In this document: positions 52,515-63,439 of the stretch, piece by piece
How the letters are laid out: every line of letters begins with the position of its first letter
Position numbering within the stretch: the stretch's first letter is position 1
Assembly (NCBI RefSeq): GCF_016464305.1
Contig: NZ_JAEIOJ010000006.1
Coordinates: 331,461 to 395,460 of the forward strand
Length of the DNA stretch: 64,000 nucleotides
From: Umezawaea beigongshangensis
GTDB taxonomy: Bacteria > Actinomycetota > Actinomycetes > Mycobacteriales > Pseudonocardiaceae
Reading direction: 5' to 3'
The notes under the pieces: generated by a model
The model's input: the letters and a program-made list of their open reading frames with translations, nothing else
What the model was told of the DNA's origin: nothing
Database searches by the model: none
Translations under genes and position numbers: made by a program

Positions 52515-53306
52515 ATGCCCGTGTCACCCTCTTCCGTCGTCTCCACCCTCCGCGCCGCCGGTTGCGTCTTCGCCGAGGACGAGGCCGAACTGCTCGTCGC
52601 CGCGGCCCGGACACCGGCCGACCTCGCCGTCCTGGTCGACCGCCGGGTGGCGGGCCTCCCCCTGGAGCACGTGCTCGGCTGGGCCGGCTTCTGCGGTCTG
52701 CGGATCGCCGTGGACCCCGGTGTCTTCGTCCCCCGGCGCCGCACGGAGCTCCTCGTCCGGGAGGCCGTCGCGCTGCTCAGCGCGTCCGGTGCCGCGCCGC
52801 GTCCCGTCGTGGTCGACCTGTGCTGCGGCTCGGGCGCGGTGGGCACCGCGCTCGCGACGCTCCTGCCGGAGATCGACCTGCACGCCGCCGACGTCGACCC
52901 GGTCGCCGTGGCGTGCGCGCGGCGCAACGTCGAGGCCGTCGGCGGCCGGGTGCACGAGGGCGACCTCTGCGCGCCGCTGCCGGTCGAACTGGCGGGCCGG
53001 GTCGACGTCCTGGTGGCCAACGCGCCCTACGTGCCCACCGCCGCCATCGGGCTGATGCCGCCGGAGGCGCGGGTGCACGAGCCGCGGGTCGCGCTCGACG
53101 GCGGCGCGGACGGGCTCGACGTCCAGCGCCGGGTGACCGCGGCCGCGCCGCACTGGCTCGCGCCCGGCGGGCACCTGCTGATCGAGACGAGCGCGAGCCA
53201 GGCGCCGCGCACCGCCGAGGCGTTCGCCCGCGGCGGTCTCGTGCCGCGGCTGGTCACCTCCGAGGAGCTGGACGCCACGGTCGTGGTCGGGACCAGTCCG
53301 GTCTGA
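52515..53306 (+). CDS. Putative protein N5-glutamine methyltransferase (PrmC/HemK-like)
   Basis: ATG at 52515, 263 residues. PrmC architecture: helical N-terminus with LPLEHVLGWAGFCGLRIAVD and VFVPRRRTELL, then a Rossmann methyltransferase with VVDLCCGSGAVGTALA for S-adenosylmethionine. The active-site motif reads NAPYVP instead of NPPYVP, as in the actinobacterial TIGR03704 subgroup. The target glutamine protein is therefore uncertain; release factors are the classic PrmC substrate. A separate true prmC is expected elsewhere near prfA. Confidence 0.88.
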   Translation: MPVSPSSVVSTLRAAGCVFAEDEAELLVAAARTPADLAVLVDRRVAGLPLEHVLGWAGFCGLRIAVDPGVFVPRRRTELLVREAVALLSASGAAPRPVVVDLCCGSGAVGTALATLLPEIDLHAADVDPVAVACARRNVEAVGGRVHEGDLCAPLPVELAGRVDVLVANAPYVPTAAIGLMPPEARVHEPRVALDGGADGLDVQRRVTAAAPHWLAPGGHLLIETSASQAPRTAEAFARGGLVPRLVTSEELDATVVVGTSPV

Positions 53307-53957
53307 CCGGCCCGGCCGCCGTCGACGCTGCTCGCCCGGCCCGGCGGCGTGCGGGGAGGCGCGGGTGAGCCGGGAGCAGGCCCGCCGCGCTCTCCGGAAG
53401 CGCTGCGCGGTCGCCGCGGGTCAGCACCTCGTGGACGAGGAACGGATCGCCCGCCGTCGCGGTGTGCGGCTGGTCCCACCTCCGGCCACGAGTCCGGTGC
53501 GGTGGGCGGTCTTCGACGGTGGAGCGGGTACCGGTGGCCGGGGGAGCTGAACGAGTTCGTGACAACCGCGTCCTCTCGCCGCCGTCACCGGTACCCGCTC
53601 GGACATGGTCGAGCGGGTCGTCGGTTCGGAGCACCGCCGTTCGAGCGAATCCCGGTGCCTCCGCTCCCGCACCCCGTCACCGTTCACCCGTCGGCGTGCG
53701 AGCCGAACGGAGGAGCGTGCCGGGGGCGACGCCGCCGACCGGCCCACCGGACGGCGGAACGGCACGCCACCCGGTCATCGCCACTGCGACGAGCACGACC
53801 GCGACTCCGGCGGTCCGCGGGTGCAGCGGCTCGCCGGTGGACCGGTGCTCGACGCGCCCGGGGTGGGCGCGACGGGCTGAGCGGCCCGGCTTTCCCCGCG
53901 GGAAGAGCCGACTGGGTACGATGCGGGGCTGCCAGAGGACCTCGTGAAGGGAAGCCC
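53307..53957. other. Gene-free stretch upstream of htpG
   Basis: No convincing gene in these 651 bases. Short open frames (such as VSREQARRALRKRCAVAAGQ at 53365) lack ribosome sites and known relatives. A perfect 15-bp inverted repeat, GAGCGGGTACCGGTG at 53522-53536 and its complement at 53586-53600, is the only clear structure. No CIRCE element (TTAGCACTC-N9-GAGTGCTAA) is present. Confidence 0.6.
53522..53600. repeat. 15-bp perfect inverted repeat with 49-base spacer
   Basis: Arms 53522-53536 and 53586-53600, each containing GGTACC. It may be a cruciform, a transcript hairpin, or a pair of sites for a dimeric regulator. Confidence 0.7.
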
Positions 53958-55838
<1,881 letters not shown>

Positions 55839-55840
55839 CC

Positions 55841-55945
55841 GCGAGTCGCGCGTCCGGGCACGGCGAGGTGAGCGTTCGCGTCGCGAACGACCACCTCGCC
55901 GTGCTCCGACGGCCGACTCGCACTGCCTGAACGGTCAACTCGCGA
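55841..55945. repeat. Nested hairpin element related to the 5.6-kb repeat
   Basis: Contains GCGAGTCG and the reverse-oriented units TGAACGGTCAACTCGCG and CACTGCCTGAACGG, recalling the GAGTTGAGCGTTCAGG repeats near 5631-5780. It begins within a few bases of the htpG stop, just as the other copy follows the arabinanase stop. Confidence 0.6.
55858..55904 (+). terminator. htpG terminator hairpin
   Basis: Outer arms GCACGGCGAGGTG and CACCTCGCCGTGC pair perfectly, then a two-base mismatch, then inner arms CGTTCGCG and CGCGAACG around one base. A 47-base structure 20 bases after the stop. Confidence 0.85.
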
Positions 55946-56020
55946 TCGGCGCGCGGGTGCGCGTCGACCGCCTCGCGCGCGGCTCGGTCTCGAAGCGCGC
56001 CAGCTGGTCGAACGGGTGCG

Positions 56021-57040
56021 TCAGGAGGGGACGGCGACCGCCCTGGTCGACTGGCGCACGACCAGCTTGGTGTCCAGGGTCAGGTGCGTCCGCGCCGGCT
56101 CGCCCCCGTTGATCAGCTCGATCAGCAGCGTGATCGCACGCCGTCCCATCTCGCGGATCGGCTGGTCCACCGTGGTCAGCGGGGGAGTGCACAGCATCGA
56201 GTCGGGGATGTTGTCGAACCCCACCACCGACAGGTCGTCCGGCACCCGCAGCCCGAGCGCGGACGCGGTCTCCACGGTCGCGATCGCCGAGAGGTCGTTG
56301 GCCGCGAACACGGCCGTGGGCCGGTCGGGCCCGGTGAGCAGCTCCCGCGCCGACCGCCGCGAGATGTCGGGGTCGTAGGAGCCGACCCTGATCAGGTCCT
56401 CGTCCACGGGTACGCCCGCCGCGGCCAGAGCGCGCCGGTAGCCGGTCTCGCGCAGCTGCGCGGACTGGAGGTCCGGTCTGCCGGTGAGCAGCGCGATGCG
56501 GCGGTGGCCCAGCGCGAGCAGGTGCTCGGTGGCGAGCTGGGCGCCGCGCAGGTTGTCGGAGTCGATGGTCGGCAGCGCCGTCGGCCCGGTGTGCGGATCG
56601 ACGGCCACCACCGGCGTCCCGTGCAGCGCCTCCAGGACCACGGCCGGGGTGACCAGGACCGCGCCGTCCACCAGGGTGCCGCTCAGCCGGGAGAGGTACC
56701 GCTTCTCCCAGCCCGCCTGGTCGCCCGTGCGTCCCCCGGCCGAGTAGACGACCAGTTCGAAACCGCTGCCGCGGATCGAGTCCGCCGCGCCCTTGAGCAG
56801 TTCGGTGCTGAACGGTTCGAGGTCCGCGACCAGGATGCCGATGACGTTCGTGCGGTGGTTGCGCAGGCTCTGAGCCACGAGGCTCGCCTCGTACCCGAGC
56901 TCGTCGATCACCGCCCGCACGCGGGCCGACGTCTCTGCGGCGACCCCGTAGCGCTGGTTGAGCACCTTGGAAACCGTGGCTATCGAGACGCCGGCCTGCA
57001 CGGCCACGTCTCGAATGGTGATGCGGGAACTGGGCGGCAC
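56021..57040 (-). CDS. LacI-family repressor of second sugar transporter
   Basis: GTG at 57040, 339 residues. Helix-turn-helix ITIRDVAVQAGVSIATVSKV and hinge YEASLVAQSLRNHRTNVIGI, then a sugar-binding sensor domain (VVGFDNIPDSMLCTPPLTTV, the usual LacI C-terminal signature). Divergent from a CUT1 binding-protein gene. The 135-base interval has a perfect palindrome CGTTATCGATAACG, almost certainly its operator. The effector sugar is unknown. Confidence 0.92.
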   Translation of the reverse strand: MPPSSRITIRDVAVQAGVSIATVSKVLNQRYGVAAETSARVRAVIDELGYEASLVAQSLRNHRTNVIGILVADLEPFSTELLKGAADSIRGSGFELVVYSAGGRTGDQAGWEKRYLSRLSGTLVDGAVLVTPAVVLEALHGTPVVAVDPHTGPTALPTIDSDNLRGAQLATEHLLALGHRRIALLTGRPDLQSAQLRETGYRRALAAAGVPVDEDLIRVGSYDPDISRRSARELLTGPDRPTAVFAANDLSAIATVETASALGLRVPDDLSVVGFDNIPDSMLCTPPLTTVDQPIREMGRRAITLLIELINGGEPARTHLTLDTKLVVRQSTRAVAVPS

Positions 57041-57064
57041 GGCGTCAGCCTAGCCGTTGTAAAA

Positions 57065-57078
57065 CGTTATCGATAACG
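57065..57078. promoter_or_regulatory. LacI-type operator, perfect 14-bp palindrome
   Basis: CGTTATCGATAACG, immediately upstream of TTGACA (57080-57085), which has CAGACT 18 bases further on as a possible -10. Repressor bound here would cover the -35 of the transporter promoter and lie just upstream of the lacI start. Confidence 0.8.
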
Positions 57079-57175
57079 ATTGACACGAGATTTTCACTCG
57101 GGCCAGACTGCCCCCGCAGCCTGTGCGTTGCTCTGCCCGTCCAACTCGGCCGACGTTGTCAGGAGTGGACTTCCC

Positions 57176-58453
57176 ATGCGCTCGATCCGCACCATCCCCA
57201 CGCTCGTCGTCGCCTCCGCGCTGGTGCTCGCCGCCTGCGGGGGCACGGAGCCCACCGAAGCCGGTGGGCCGGTCACGCTGACCTGGTGGCACAACGGCAC
57301 CACGGACCCCATCAAGTCGGTCTGGGAACAGGTGGCCGTGGACTACCACGAAGCCCACCCGGACGCGACGATCAGCGCTCAGCCCATCCAGAACGAGGAC
57401 TTCTCCACGAAGATCCCGCTGGCGCTCCAGTCGACGACCCCGCCGGACGTCTACCAGCAGTGGGGAGGAGGTGACCTCGCCTCGCAGCTCACCTCGGGAA
57501 AGCTCGCCGACATCACCGAGAACACCAGGGGCTGGATCTCCACCATCGGCGACTTCGCCCAGGGCTGGCAGGTCGACGGCAAGCAGTACGGCGTTCCGTT
57601 CGCGCAGCACGTCGTCGGCTTCTGGTACCGCAAGGACCTGTTCGAGCAGGCCGGGATCACCGCGACCCCGACCACGGTGGACGAGTTGAACGAGGCCGTG
57701 AGCAAGCTGAAGGCCGCCGGGGTCGCACCGATCGCGGTGGGGGGCAAGGACCGCTGGCCCGACGCCTTCTACTGGAACTACTTCGCCGTGCGCAGGTGCT
57801 CCCCGGAGGTGGTCGAGCAGTCGGTGAAGGCCGTCGAGCTCAAGGACCCGTGCTGGCGCGAGGCGGGTGAGGACCTCCAGGCGTTCCTGGCGACCGAACC
57901 GTTCCAGGACGGCTTCAACGGCACTCCCGCGCAGCAGGGCGCGGGCAGCTCCGCCGGTCTCGTCGCGAACGGCAAGGCCGCGATGGAGCTCCAGGGCGAC
58001 TGGGAGCCGGGCACGATGTCGTCGCTGACCGAGGACCCCGACCTGGAGTCGAAGATCGGCTGGTTCCCGTTCCCGTCGGTCGAGGGCGGGAAGGGAGCTC
58101 CGAACGCCGTGCTCGGCGGCGGCGACGGCTTCTCCTGCACGACCAGGGCGGCGAAGGCGTGCTCCGACTTCCTGGAGTACCTGGTGAGCGACGAGGTGCA
58201 GCACTCCCTCGCGGCGAGCGGAACGGGTCTGCCGGTCAACCCCGCCGCGGCCACCGCGCTCAAGAGCGACGCGCTGAAGACCGTCTTCGAGCACGGCCGG
58301 AACGCGCCGCACGTGCAGATGTACTTCGACCGCGCGCTCCCGACGAACGTGGGCGCCGCGCTCAACGAGGCCGTCGCGAACCTCTTCGCCGGGCAGGGAT
58401 CGCCCGAGAGCATCGTCGAGGCCGTGAACCAGGCCGCGGCCGGAAGCAAGTGA
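57176..58453 (+). CDS. Sugar ABC transporter substrate-binding lipoprotein (second CUT1 system)
   Basis: ATG at 57176, 425 residues. Lipoprotein signal with lipobox VLAAC (LVVASALVLAACGG). Mature family-1 binding fold: LTWWHNGTTDPIKSVWEQ, FWYRKDLFEQAGITATPTTV, GKAAMELQGDWEPG. BxlE/xylobiose- or oligosaccharide-type binders look similar, but the sequence does not settle the sugar. The first of three genes in a bpd-F-G order; no ATPase is encoded. Confidence 0.9.
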   Translation: MRSIRTIPTLVVASALVLAACGGTEPTEAGGPVTLTWWHNGTTDPIKSVWEQVAVDYHEAHPDATISAQPIQNEDFSTKIPLALQSTTPPDVYQQWGGGDLASQLTSGKLADITENTRGWISTIGDFAQGWQVDGKQYGVPFAQHVVGFWYRKDLFEQAGITATPTTVDELNEAVSKLKAAGVAPIAVGGKDRWPDAFYWNYFAVRRCSPEVVEQSVKAVELKDPCWREAGEDLQAFLATEPFQDGFNGTPAQQGAGSSAGLVANGKAAMELQGDWEPGTMSSLTEDPDLESKIGWFPFPSVEGGKGAPNAVLGGGDGFSCTTRAAKACSDFLEYLVSDEVQHSLAASGTGLPVNPAAATALKSDALKTVFEHGRNAPHVQMYFDRALPTNVGAALNEAVANLFAGQGSPESIVEAVNQAAAGSK

Positions 58454-59430
58454 TGACCGAGACGACCACGACGGTGGGGCGGCCGGTCGCGCCGCCCGCC
58501 CCACCGGCTCCGCCGAGGCCCCGCACCCGCCGCACGAGCACGCGCACGCGGCTGGAGCTCGTCCTGCTGCTGGGGCCGGCACTGGTGCTGTTCGCGCTGT
58601 TCGTGCTGGCGCCCATCGGCATCGCGGCGTTCTACAGCCTCTACCGGTGGAACGGCTTCGGTCCGCTCCAGGACTTCGTCGGCCTGACGAACTACACCGA
58701 CGCGCTGTCCGGACCGGTGTTCCAGAGCGCCTTCTGGCACAACGTGATCATCGTCGTGCTGTCGCTGGTGGTGCAGCTGCCGCTGAGCATCGGGCTCGCG
58801 CTGCTGCTGAACCAGAGGCTGCGCGGCCGGGCCGTCCTGCGGGCCGTCGTGTTCGCGCCCTACGTGCTCTCCGAGGCCGTCACCGCCGTCATCTGGCTGC
58901 TGATGCTGCAACCGGGCGGGTTCGTGGACCGGGTGCTCGTCGCGGCCGGGCTGGGCGACCTGGTGCAGCAGTGGCTCGCCGACCCCGACGTCGTGCTCTA
59001 CACGCTGTTCGCGGTGATCACCTGGAAGTACATCGGCTTCGGCGTCGTCCTGCTGCTGGCCGGGCTCCAGGCGGTGCCGGTGGAGGTGCGCGAGGCCGCC
59101 GCGCTCGACGGGGCCTCGCCGTGGCAGACCACCAGGCTCGTGGTGCTGCCCCTGCTCGGCCCGACGATCCGGATCTGGATCTTCCTGTCGGTCATCGGCT
59201 CGCTCCAGCTGTTCGACCTGGTGTGGATCATGACCCTCGGCGGTCCGGCGAACGCGTCGACGACGATGGCGACCTACCTCGTCGACCACGGCTTCAAGCG
59301 CTACGAGTTCGGCTACGGCAGCGCGGTGGCGGTGGTCGTCTTCGTCGTCTGCTTCCTGTTCGCCCTGCTCTACCAGCGCTACGTGTTGCGCCGCGACACC
59401 GAGGGCGCAGTGACCAGGATGGTGGGCTGA
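58453..59430 (+). CDS. Sugar ABC transporter permease (MalF/UgpA-type)
   Basis: ATG at 58453 overlaps the binding-protein stop by one base (TGATG); 325 residues. A Pro/Arg-rich N-terminal tail of about 35 residues precedes the first helix (LVLLLGPALVLFALFVLAPI). About six helices follow, with an EAA loop VPVEVREAAALDGASPWQTT near residue 210. The closing helix ends at the cytosol with RRDTEGAV. Confidence 0.9.
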   Translation: MTETTTTVGRPVAPPAPPAPPRPRTRRTSTRTRLELVLLLGPALVLFALFVLAPIGIAAFYSLYRWNGFGPLQDFVGLTNYTDALSGPVFQSAFWHNVIIVVLSLVVQLPLSIGLALLLNQRLRGRAVLRAVVFAPYVLSEAVTAVIWLLMLQPGGFVDRVLVAAGLGDLVQQWLADPDVVLYTLFAVITWKYIGFGVVLLLAGLQAVPVEVREAAALDGASPWQTTRLVVLPLLGPTIRIWIFLSVIGSLQLFDLVWIMTLGGPANASTTMATYLVDHGFKRYEFGYGSAVAVVVFVVCFLFALLYQRYVLRRDTEGAVTRMVG

Positions 59431-59432
59431 TC

Positions 59433-60272
59433 ATGGCCGTGCACGTGTCCAGCAGGTCCAGGTTCGGCACACCGGCCGGTTACCTCGCGGCGGCGCTGAT
59501 CGTCGGGGTCACGGTGGTGCCGCTGCTGTTCGTGGCCCTGGGCGGTTTCCGCACCACCGCCCAGATCAACGCCGCGCCCGCCGGGTTGCCCGGACCGTGG
59601 GTGTGGGACAACTACCGGGCGATCCTGGTCTCGGAGACGTTCTGGCAGTTCCTGGGCAACAGCGCGCTGATCGCCGTGATCGCGACGGTGCTGGCCGTCG
59701 GTCTCGGTTCGACGGCGGGATTCGCGTTGTCGCGCTACGACTTCCGGGGCCGCGAGGCGTTCTACACGCTGTTCACCCTGGGTCTGCTGTTCCCGGTCGG
59801 TCTGGCGGCGCTGCCGCTGTACCAGTGGCTCAGGCAGCTGGGGCTGCTGGAGAACCCGCTCGGGGTGGCCCTGCCGCAGGCCGCCTTCTCCCTGCCGGTG
59901 ACGATCGTGATCCTGCGTCCCTTCATGCGGGCGATCCCGATCGAGATGGAGGACGCCGCCGTGCTCGACGGCGCGAGCAGGCTCGGCTTCTTCTGGCGCA
60001 TCCTGCTGCCGCTGTCCGTGCCCGCGCTGATCACGGTGAGCGTGCTGGCGTTCGTCACCAGCTGGAACGCCTACCTGCTGCCGCTGCTGGTGTTCAACGA
60101 CGCGACGAACTTCACGCTGCCGCTCGGCGTCGCCACGTTCCAGTCGCAGTACTCCCAGGACACCGCGCTGGTGCTCGCCTTCACGGCCCTGTCGATGATT
60201 CCGGCGCTGGCCTTCTTCGTGCTCGCCGAGCGCCGCATCGTCGGTGGGCTCACCGGTTCGGTCAAGGGCTGA
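59433..60272 (+). CDS. Sugar ABC transporter permease (MalG/UgpE-type)
   Basis: ATG at 59433, two bases after the previous stop; 279 residues. First helix YLAAALIVGVTVVPLLFVAL, EAA loop IPIEMEDAAVLDGASRLGFF near residue 170, and a final helix around 240-265. It completes the second CUT1 importer. A hairpin terminator follows by 10 bases. Confidence 0.9.
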   Translation: MAVHVSSRSRFGTPAGYLAAALIVGVTVVPLLFVALGGFRTTAQINAAPAGLPGPWVWDNYRAILVSETFWQFLGNSALIAVIATVLAVGLGSTAGFALSRYDFRGREAFYTLFTLGLLFPVGLAALPLYQWLRQLGLLENPLGVALPQAAFSLPVTIVILRPFMRAIPIEMEDAAVLDGASRLGFFWRILLPLSVPALITVSVLAFVTSWNAYLLPLLVFNDATNFTLPLGVATFQSQYSQDTALVLAFTALSMIPALAFFVLAERRIVGGLTGSVKG

Positions 60273-60281
60273 GGGAAGGGT

Positions 60282-60315
60282 GGCTCACGGCGCGGCGCCC
60301 ACCGCGCCGTGAGCC
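60282..60315 (+). terminator. Hairpin terminator
   Basis: Perfect 14-bp stem (60282-60295 with 60302-60315) and six-base loop, ending the second sugar transporter operon. Confidence 0.85.
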
Positions 60316-60396
60316 CCGGTGCGGACGGCCGGTCGCGGATGCCCGAACGGCCGAGGTGCGCGAGAACGTGCGACAGGTCGATCTAGGGTGTGTCCC

Positions 60397-60786
60397 ATGA
60401 CTGAGTTCACGGAGGAGGAGGGCCGGACGCTGCGCACGGCCGTCTTCGGCGCGATGGTCCTGGTGTCCACGGCGGAGCCCGGCGCGCTCGACCAGGAGAG
60501 CCGCGCGGGGATCAGGGCGATGACGCACCTGTCGCCGGAGTTGCGCGACGTCCTCGCCGCCGACCGGCCCGAGCTGCCGGAGGGTTCCGCGGCCGACGTG
60601 GAGAACGGCGTGCTGACCGCCCTGCGCCTGTCCACCCGCATCCTCGCGGCGAAGGCGCCGGCCGAGGCGCTGGCCTTCCCCGCCGCGGTGGTCGCCGTGT
60701 GCCAGGAGGTCGCCTCGGCGGACGGCCGGGTCGGCGAGGCGGAGCAGGCGGTCGTCGGGCGGGTCCGGGCAGCGCTCGGCGTCTGA
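60397..60786 (+). CDS. Small TerB-like helical protein
   Basis: ATG at 60397, 129 residues, all-helical and Ala-rich. The end (VCQEVASADGRVGEAEQAVV) resembles the TerB/DjlA-type motif in which an Asp-rich loop follows a helix (DGRVxxxE). Tellurite-resistance relatives bind metal there, but no ter genes are nearby, so function is unproven. Convergent with the carbonic anhydrase gene, sharing a two-way hairpin. Confidence 0.6.
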   Translation: MTEFTEEEGRTLRTAVFGAMVLVSTAEPGALDQESRAGIRAMTHLSPELRDVLAADRPELPEGSAADVENGVLTALRLSTRILAAKAPAEALAFPAAVVAVCQEVASADGRVGEAEQAVVGRVRAALGV

Positions 60787-60814
60787 TCCCGGACCGCCGC
60801 GGTGGTCCGGGATC
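60785..60814. terminator. Bidirectional hairpin between convergent genes
   Basis: GATCCCGGACC at 60785-60795 pairs with GGTCCGGGATC at 60804-60814. It overlaps the stop codons of both flanking genes. Confidence 0.8.
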
Positions 60815-61316
60815 ACCGTTGCGCGATCGGGTGCACCTCGTCGAGCTTCCCGGTCGCCACGTCGAACACGAACCCGCGGATCGAGTCCTTCACCGGCACG
60901 AACGGGCTGATGCGGATGCGCTCGACCGACTGGCGCACGTCCTCCTCCACGTCGGTGAAGGACTCCACCGCCCAGGACGGCTTCACGCCCACCTCGTCCT
61001 GGATGGTCCGGGTGAACTCCTCGTCGGTGAAGGTCAGCATCCCGCAGTCGGTGTGGTGGATCAGGACGACCTCCCGCGTGCCGAGCAGGCGCTGGCTGAT
61101 GGCGAGGGAGCGGATCTCGTCCTCGGTGATCACACCACCGGCGTTGCGGATGACGTGGGCCTCGCCCTCGCCGAGGCCCAGGACGCGGTAGACGTCGATG
61201 CGGGCGTCCATGCACGCCACGACGGCGACCTGCTTGGACGGCGGGAGGGGCAGCGGACCGGAGAACTGCGCGGCGTAGGCGGCGTTGTTCGCGATCAGCT
61301 CGTCGGTGACGGACAT
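60813..61316 (-). CDS. Beta-carbonic anhydrase
   Basis: ATG at 61316, 167 residues. Zinc ligands and the catalytic dyad are clear: C35 with D37 and R39 (CMDARID), and H88 with C91 (HHTDC). The short length and VYRVLGLGEGEAHVIRNAGG resemble the mycobacterial Rv1284 (CanA) subgroup. It interconverts CO2 and bicarbonate in the cytosol. No bicarbonate transporter is adjacent. Confidence 0.93.
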   Translation of the reverse strand: MSVTDELIANNAAYAAQFSGPLPLPPSKQVAVVACMDARIDVYRVLGLGEGEAHVIRNAGGVITEDEIRSLAISQRLLGTREVVLIHHTDCGMLTFTDEEFTRTIQDEVGVKPSWAVESFTDVEEDVRQSVERIRISPFVPVKDSIRGFVFDVATGKLDEVHPIAQR

Positions 61317-61840
61317 GGTTCGGGTTCCTGTCTGCGGGAGAGCGGTCCGGGACGCGGCAGGTGTCCGAGTGAAGTGGCACGTGCGCGGACGGGCAAGCGG
61401 GACACCCGACCCGACCAGCACGTGGAACCACACCTTCGTGGCGTCACCCCGGACGGCTCGCGTCGTTGGTGCGGTTCCGCCGACGCCCCGTCGCCCCCGC
61501 CGGGCAGCTCCGACCAGCCGGTCGGTGAGGAGGTCGGCCGTCCGCACGCCGACGTCGCCCTCCAGCTCACCGTCACCGGTGAGCCCGAGCAGGGGCGCGA
61601 GGTGGGCACCGGAGGACTCGCCCCACGCCGCGCTCCGGCAACCGGGACGGTTCCGGCGTGGCGTTCGTGCACGTCGAGGACGTCGAGGACGTCGACCCTC
61701 CGGCTGCTGGCCAGGGCGGGCGACACGTCACCGGGGCGGCGGCGTTCGAGGAGATCGCCCGCCGCCGCGTCGCGGAGGACCTGCGCTCCGGCTGACCGCC
61801 GCCCCGGCGCGGGCCGGGGCGGCGACCGTCCGATCAGCGC
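61317..61840. other. Gene-poor interval with a possible remnant
   Basis: No intact gene in these 524 bases. A 45-codon frame at 61658-61795 (VAFVHVEDVEDVDPPAAGQG start, FEEIARRRVAEDLRSG end) has good codon bias but no upstream partner in frame. A protein-like stretch in another frame just before it (GRPHADVALQLTVTGEPEQG) suggests a frameshifted gene relic. Confidence 0.4.
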
Positions 61841-63439
61841 TCAGCCGCGGTGCCACTTCTGGTTCGCGGTGCCCCCGCAGTCCCACAGCTGGAGGACCGC
61901 GTCGTCGTTCGGGTTCCAGTCCGCGATGTCCACGCACTTGTTCGCCTGCGGGTTGACCAGGTCACCCGCGCCGCTCAGCACGAACTGCTGGGCGGCATTG
62001 CCGCTGCACGTGGCGAGCTGGACCGCCGCGCCGTTCGCGGTCGAGCCCCACGCGACGTCCACGCACTTGTTGTTCTGCGACCGCAGCGTGCCGCCGGTGA
62101 ACTCGAACCTCTGGTTCGCGGCACCGGTGCAGTTCCGCACGATCAGCCGCTGGCCGTCCGCGTAGTTGCCGTTGGGCACGTCGACGCACTTGCCGTGCCA
62201 GTCGCTGACGATGCTGCTGGTCGTCGGCTGCGGGGTGCCCGGCCCGCCGGCGCCGAACGGGGTCAGGACGATCCCCGCGGCACGCGGATCACCGTCGTGC
62301 ACCAGCGACTCCTGGGCCTGCACGTCGTCGAAGGCGAAGCCGTACGCCTTCCCGTCCACCATGTTCTGGTGGATGACCCGCGAGTAGTGGTTGGTGATCG
62401 CGCCCCGGTAGAAGTCGGCCGGCCCGCCGCCGGGCTGGGTGTCGATCGTGCCGAGGGTGGAGCGGTGCAGCGCCGCGCACAGGGTGCGGGCGATGGGGCC
62501 GACGACCTGGTCGTTGGGCGCTGCGAGCGCGCCGTCGCAGCCCCACACGTTGGCGGTGGACGGCCTGGTGAACGAGGCGACGTGCTGACCGGCGGTGTTG
62601 GTGAAGTTCATGACGTTGCCGGAGGTGCGCCCGAAGTACCTGGTGTTCGGCTGGTCGGTGAACGGCACGACGGTGAGGGTCTTGCTCGTGTACGCGTTCC
62701 ACGCCTGGGCGATGTAGGGGTCCAGGTAGGTGGGGCTGAACAGCCCGGCGTCGGCCGCCTTGCCCGGCGCGAGGACCCGCAGCACCGTGCCGTCGGACCT
62801 GGTCAGGATCGAGTTCGCCCAACCGGGCTGGTTGCGCAGGGCGTTGATCACGTTCTCGCGGCCGTTCGAGACCAGCTCACCGGTCTTCTTCGTCGCGCCG
62901 CTCGCCCCGGTGACCGTCACCGCGTGCGGCACGGCGAACTGGTCCACCTGCGAGCTGTTGAGCCACAGGCCGGAGTCGTTGTAGGTGAACTCGCTCCAGT
63001 CGAACAGGATGTTCCGGTTGGGGTCGCCCGCGGCCCACGGCGCGGGCTGCACCAGGCCGTCCGGGGTGAGGAAGAACTTCAGCTTCTCGCCGAACGACAT
63101 GTAGACGCGCCCGGAGATGAAGCGCGGCACCCGCACCGTGACGCTGCCGCCGTTCGCGGGACCGGCGATGGAGACGTCGGGAGCGGGCACCGGCGGGTTC
63201 GAACCGGGGGACCAGGGGGTGAAGCCGCCTCCCTGGTTGACGTACCCGAGCCGTCCACCGGGCCGGATGTCGGTGCCCAGGACGTAGAGGTGCACCGGCT
63301 CCGAACGGCCGCTGTTGTTGGTGATCGTGAGGGGCAGCAGGTCGGGGCCGATCGCCTGAGCCGGTGGACCGGAGACCGCGACGGACGCGGCCACCGCCAG
63401 TGCGGTGATCGCGCTCGACCACCTGGTTCGTCTGTGCAT
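61841..63439 (-). CDS. Secreted GH64 beta-1,3-glucanase with ricin-B lectin domain
   Basis: ATG at 63439 with GGAG upstream; 532 residues. Sec signal peptide about 1-33 (AITALAVAASVAVSGPPAQA). About residues 35-395 are a GH64 laminaripentaose-producing glucanase-like domain (LPLTITNNSGRSEPVHLYVL, FDWSEFTYNDSGLWLNSSQV, with likely acidic residues in WSEF and VDQF; YGFAFDDVQ near the end). About 405-532 are a ricin B-type beta-trefoil (CBM13) with repeated KCVDV/QxF-type motifs (GKCVDVPNGNYADGQRL, NKCVDVAWGSTANG, NKCVDIADWNPNDD). It likely attacks fungal or curdlan-type glucan. A CebR-like operator overlaps its promoter. Confidence 0.9.
   Translation of the reverse strand: MHRRTRWSSAITALAVAASVAVSGPPAQAIGPDLLPLTITNNSGRSEPVHLYVLGTDIRPGGRLGYVNQGGGFTPWSPGSNPPVPAPDVSIAGPANGGSVTVRVPRFISGRVYMSFGEKLKFFLTPDGLVQPAPWAAGDPNRNILFDWSEFTYNDSGLWLNSSQVDQFAVPHAVTVTGASGATKKTGELVSNGRENVINALRNQPGWANSILTRSDGTVLRVLAPGKAADAGLFSPTYLDPYIAQAWNAYTSKTLTVVPFTDQPNTRYFGRTSGNVMNFTNTAGQHVASFTRPSTANVWGCDGALAAPNDQVVGPIARTLCAALHRSTLGTIDTQPGGGPADFYRGAITNHYSRVIHQNMVDGKAYGFAFDDVQAQESLVHDGDPRAAGIVLTPFGAGGPGTPQPTTSSIVSDWHGKCVDVPNGNYADGQRLIVRNCTGAANQRFEFTGGTLRSQNNKCVDVAWGSTANGAAVQLATCSGNAAQQFVLSGAGDLVNPQANKCVDIADWNPNDDAVLQLWDCGGTANQKWHRG

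Noticed and set aside
53365..53550. 61-codon frame upstream of htpG as a gene
   Set aside because: No ribosome site, family or conservation argument; left as part of the gene-free stretch.
53349..53957. N-terminal extension of HtpG to an earlier in-frame start
   Set aside because: Hsp90 begins with the AHVETLEFQSEARQLL segment right after the GTG at 53958; the extra residues have no chaperone similarity.
63180..63210. T-loop-like GGTTCGAAC suggesting a tRNA
   Set aside because: It lies inside the glucanase coding sequence and no cloverleaf can be drawn around it.
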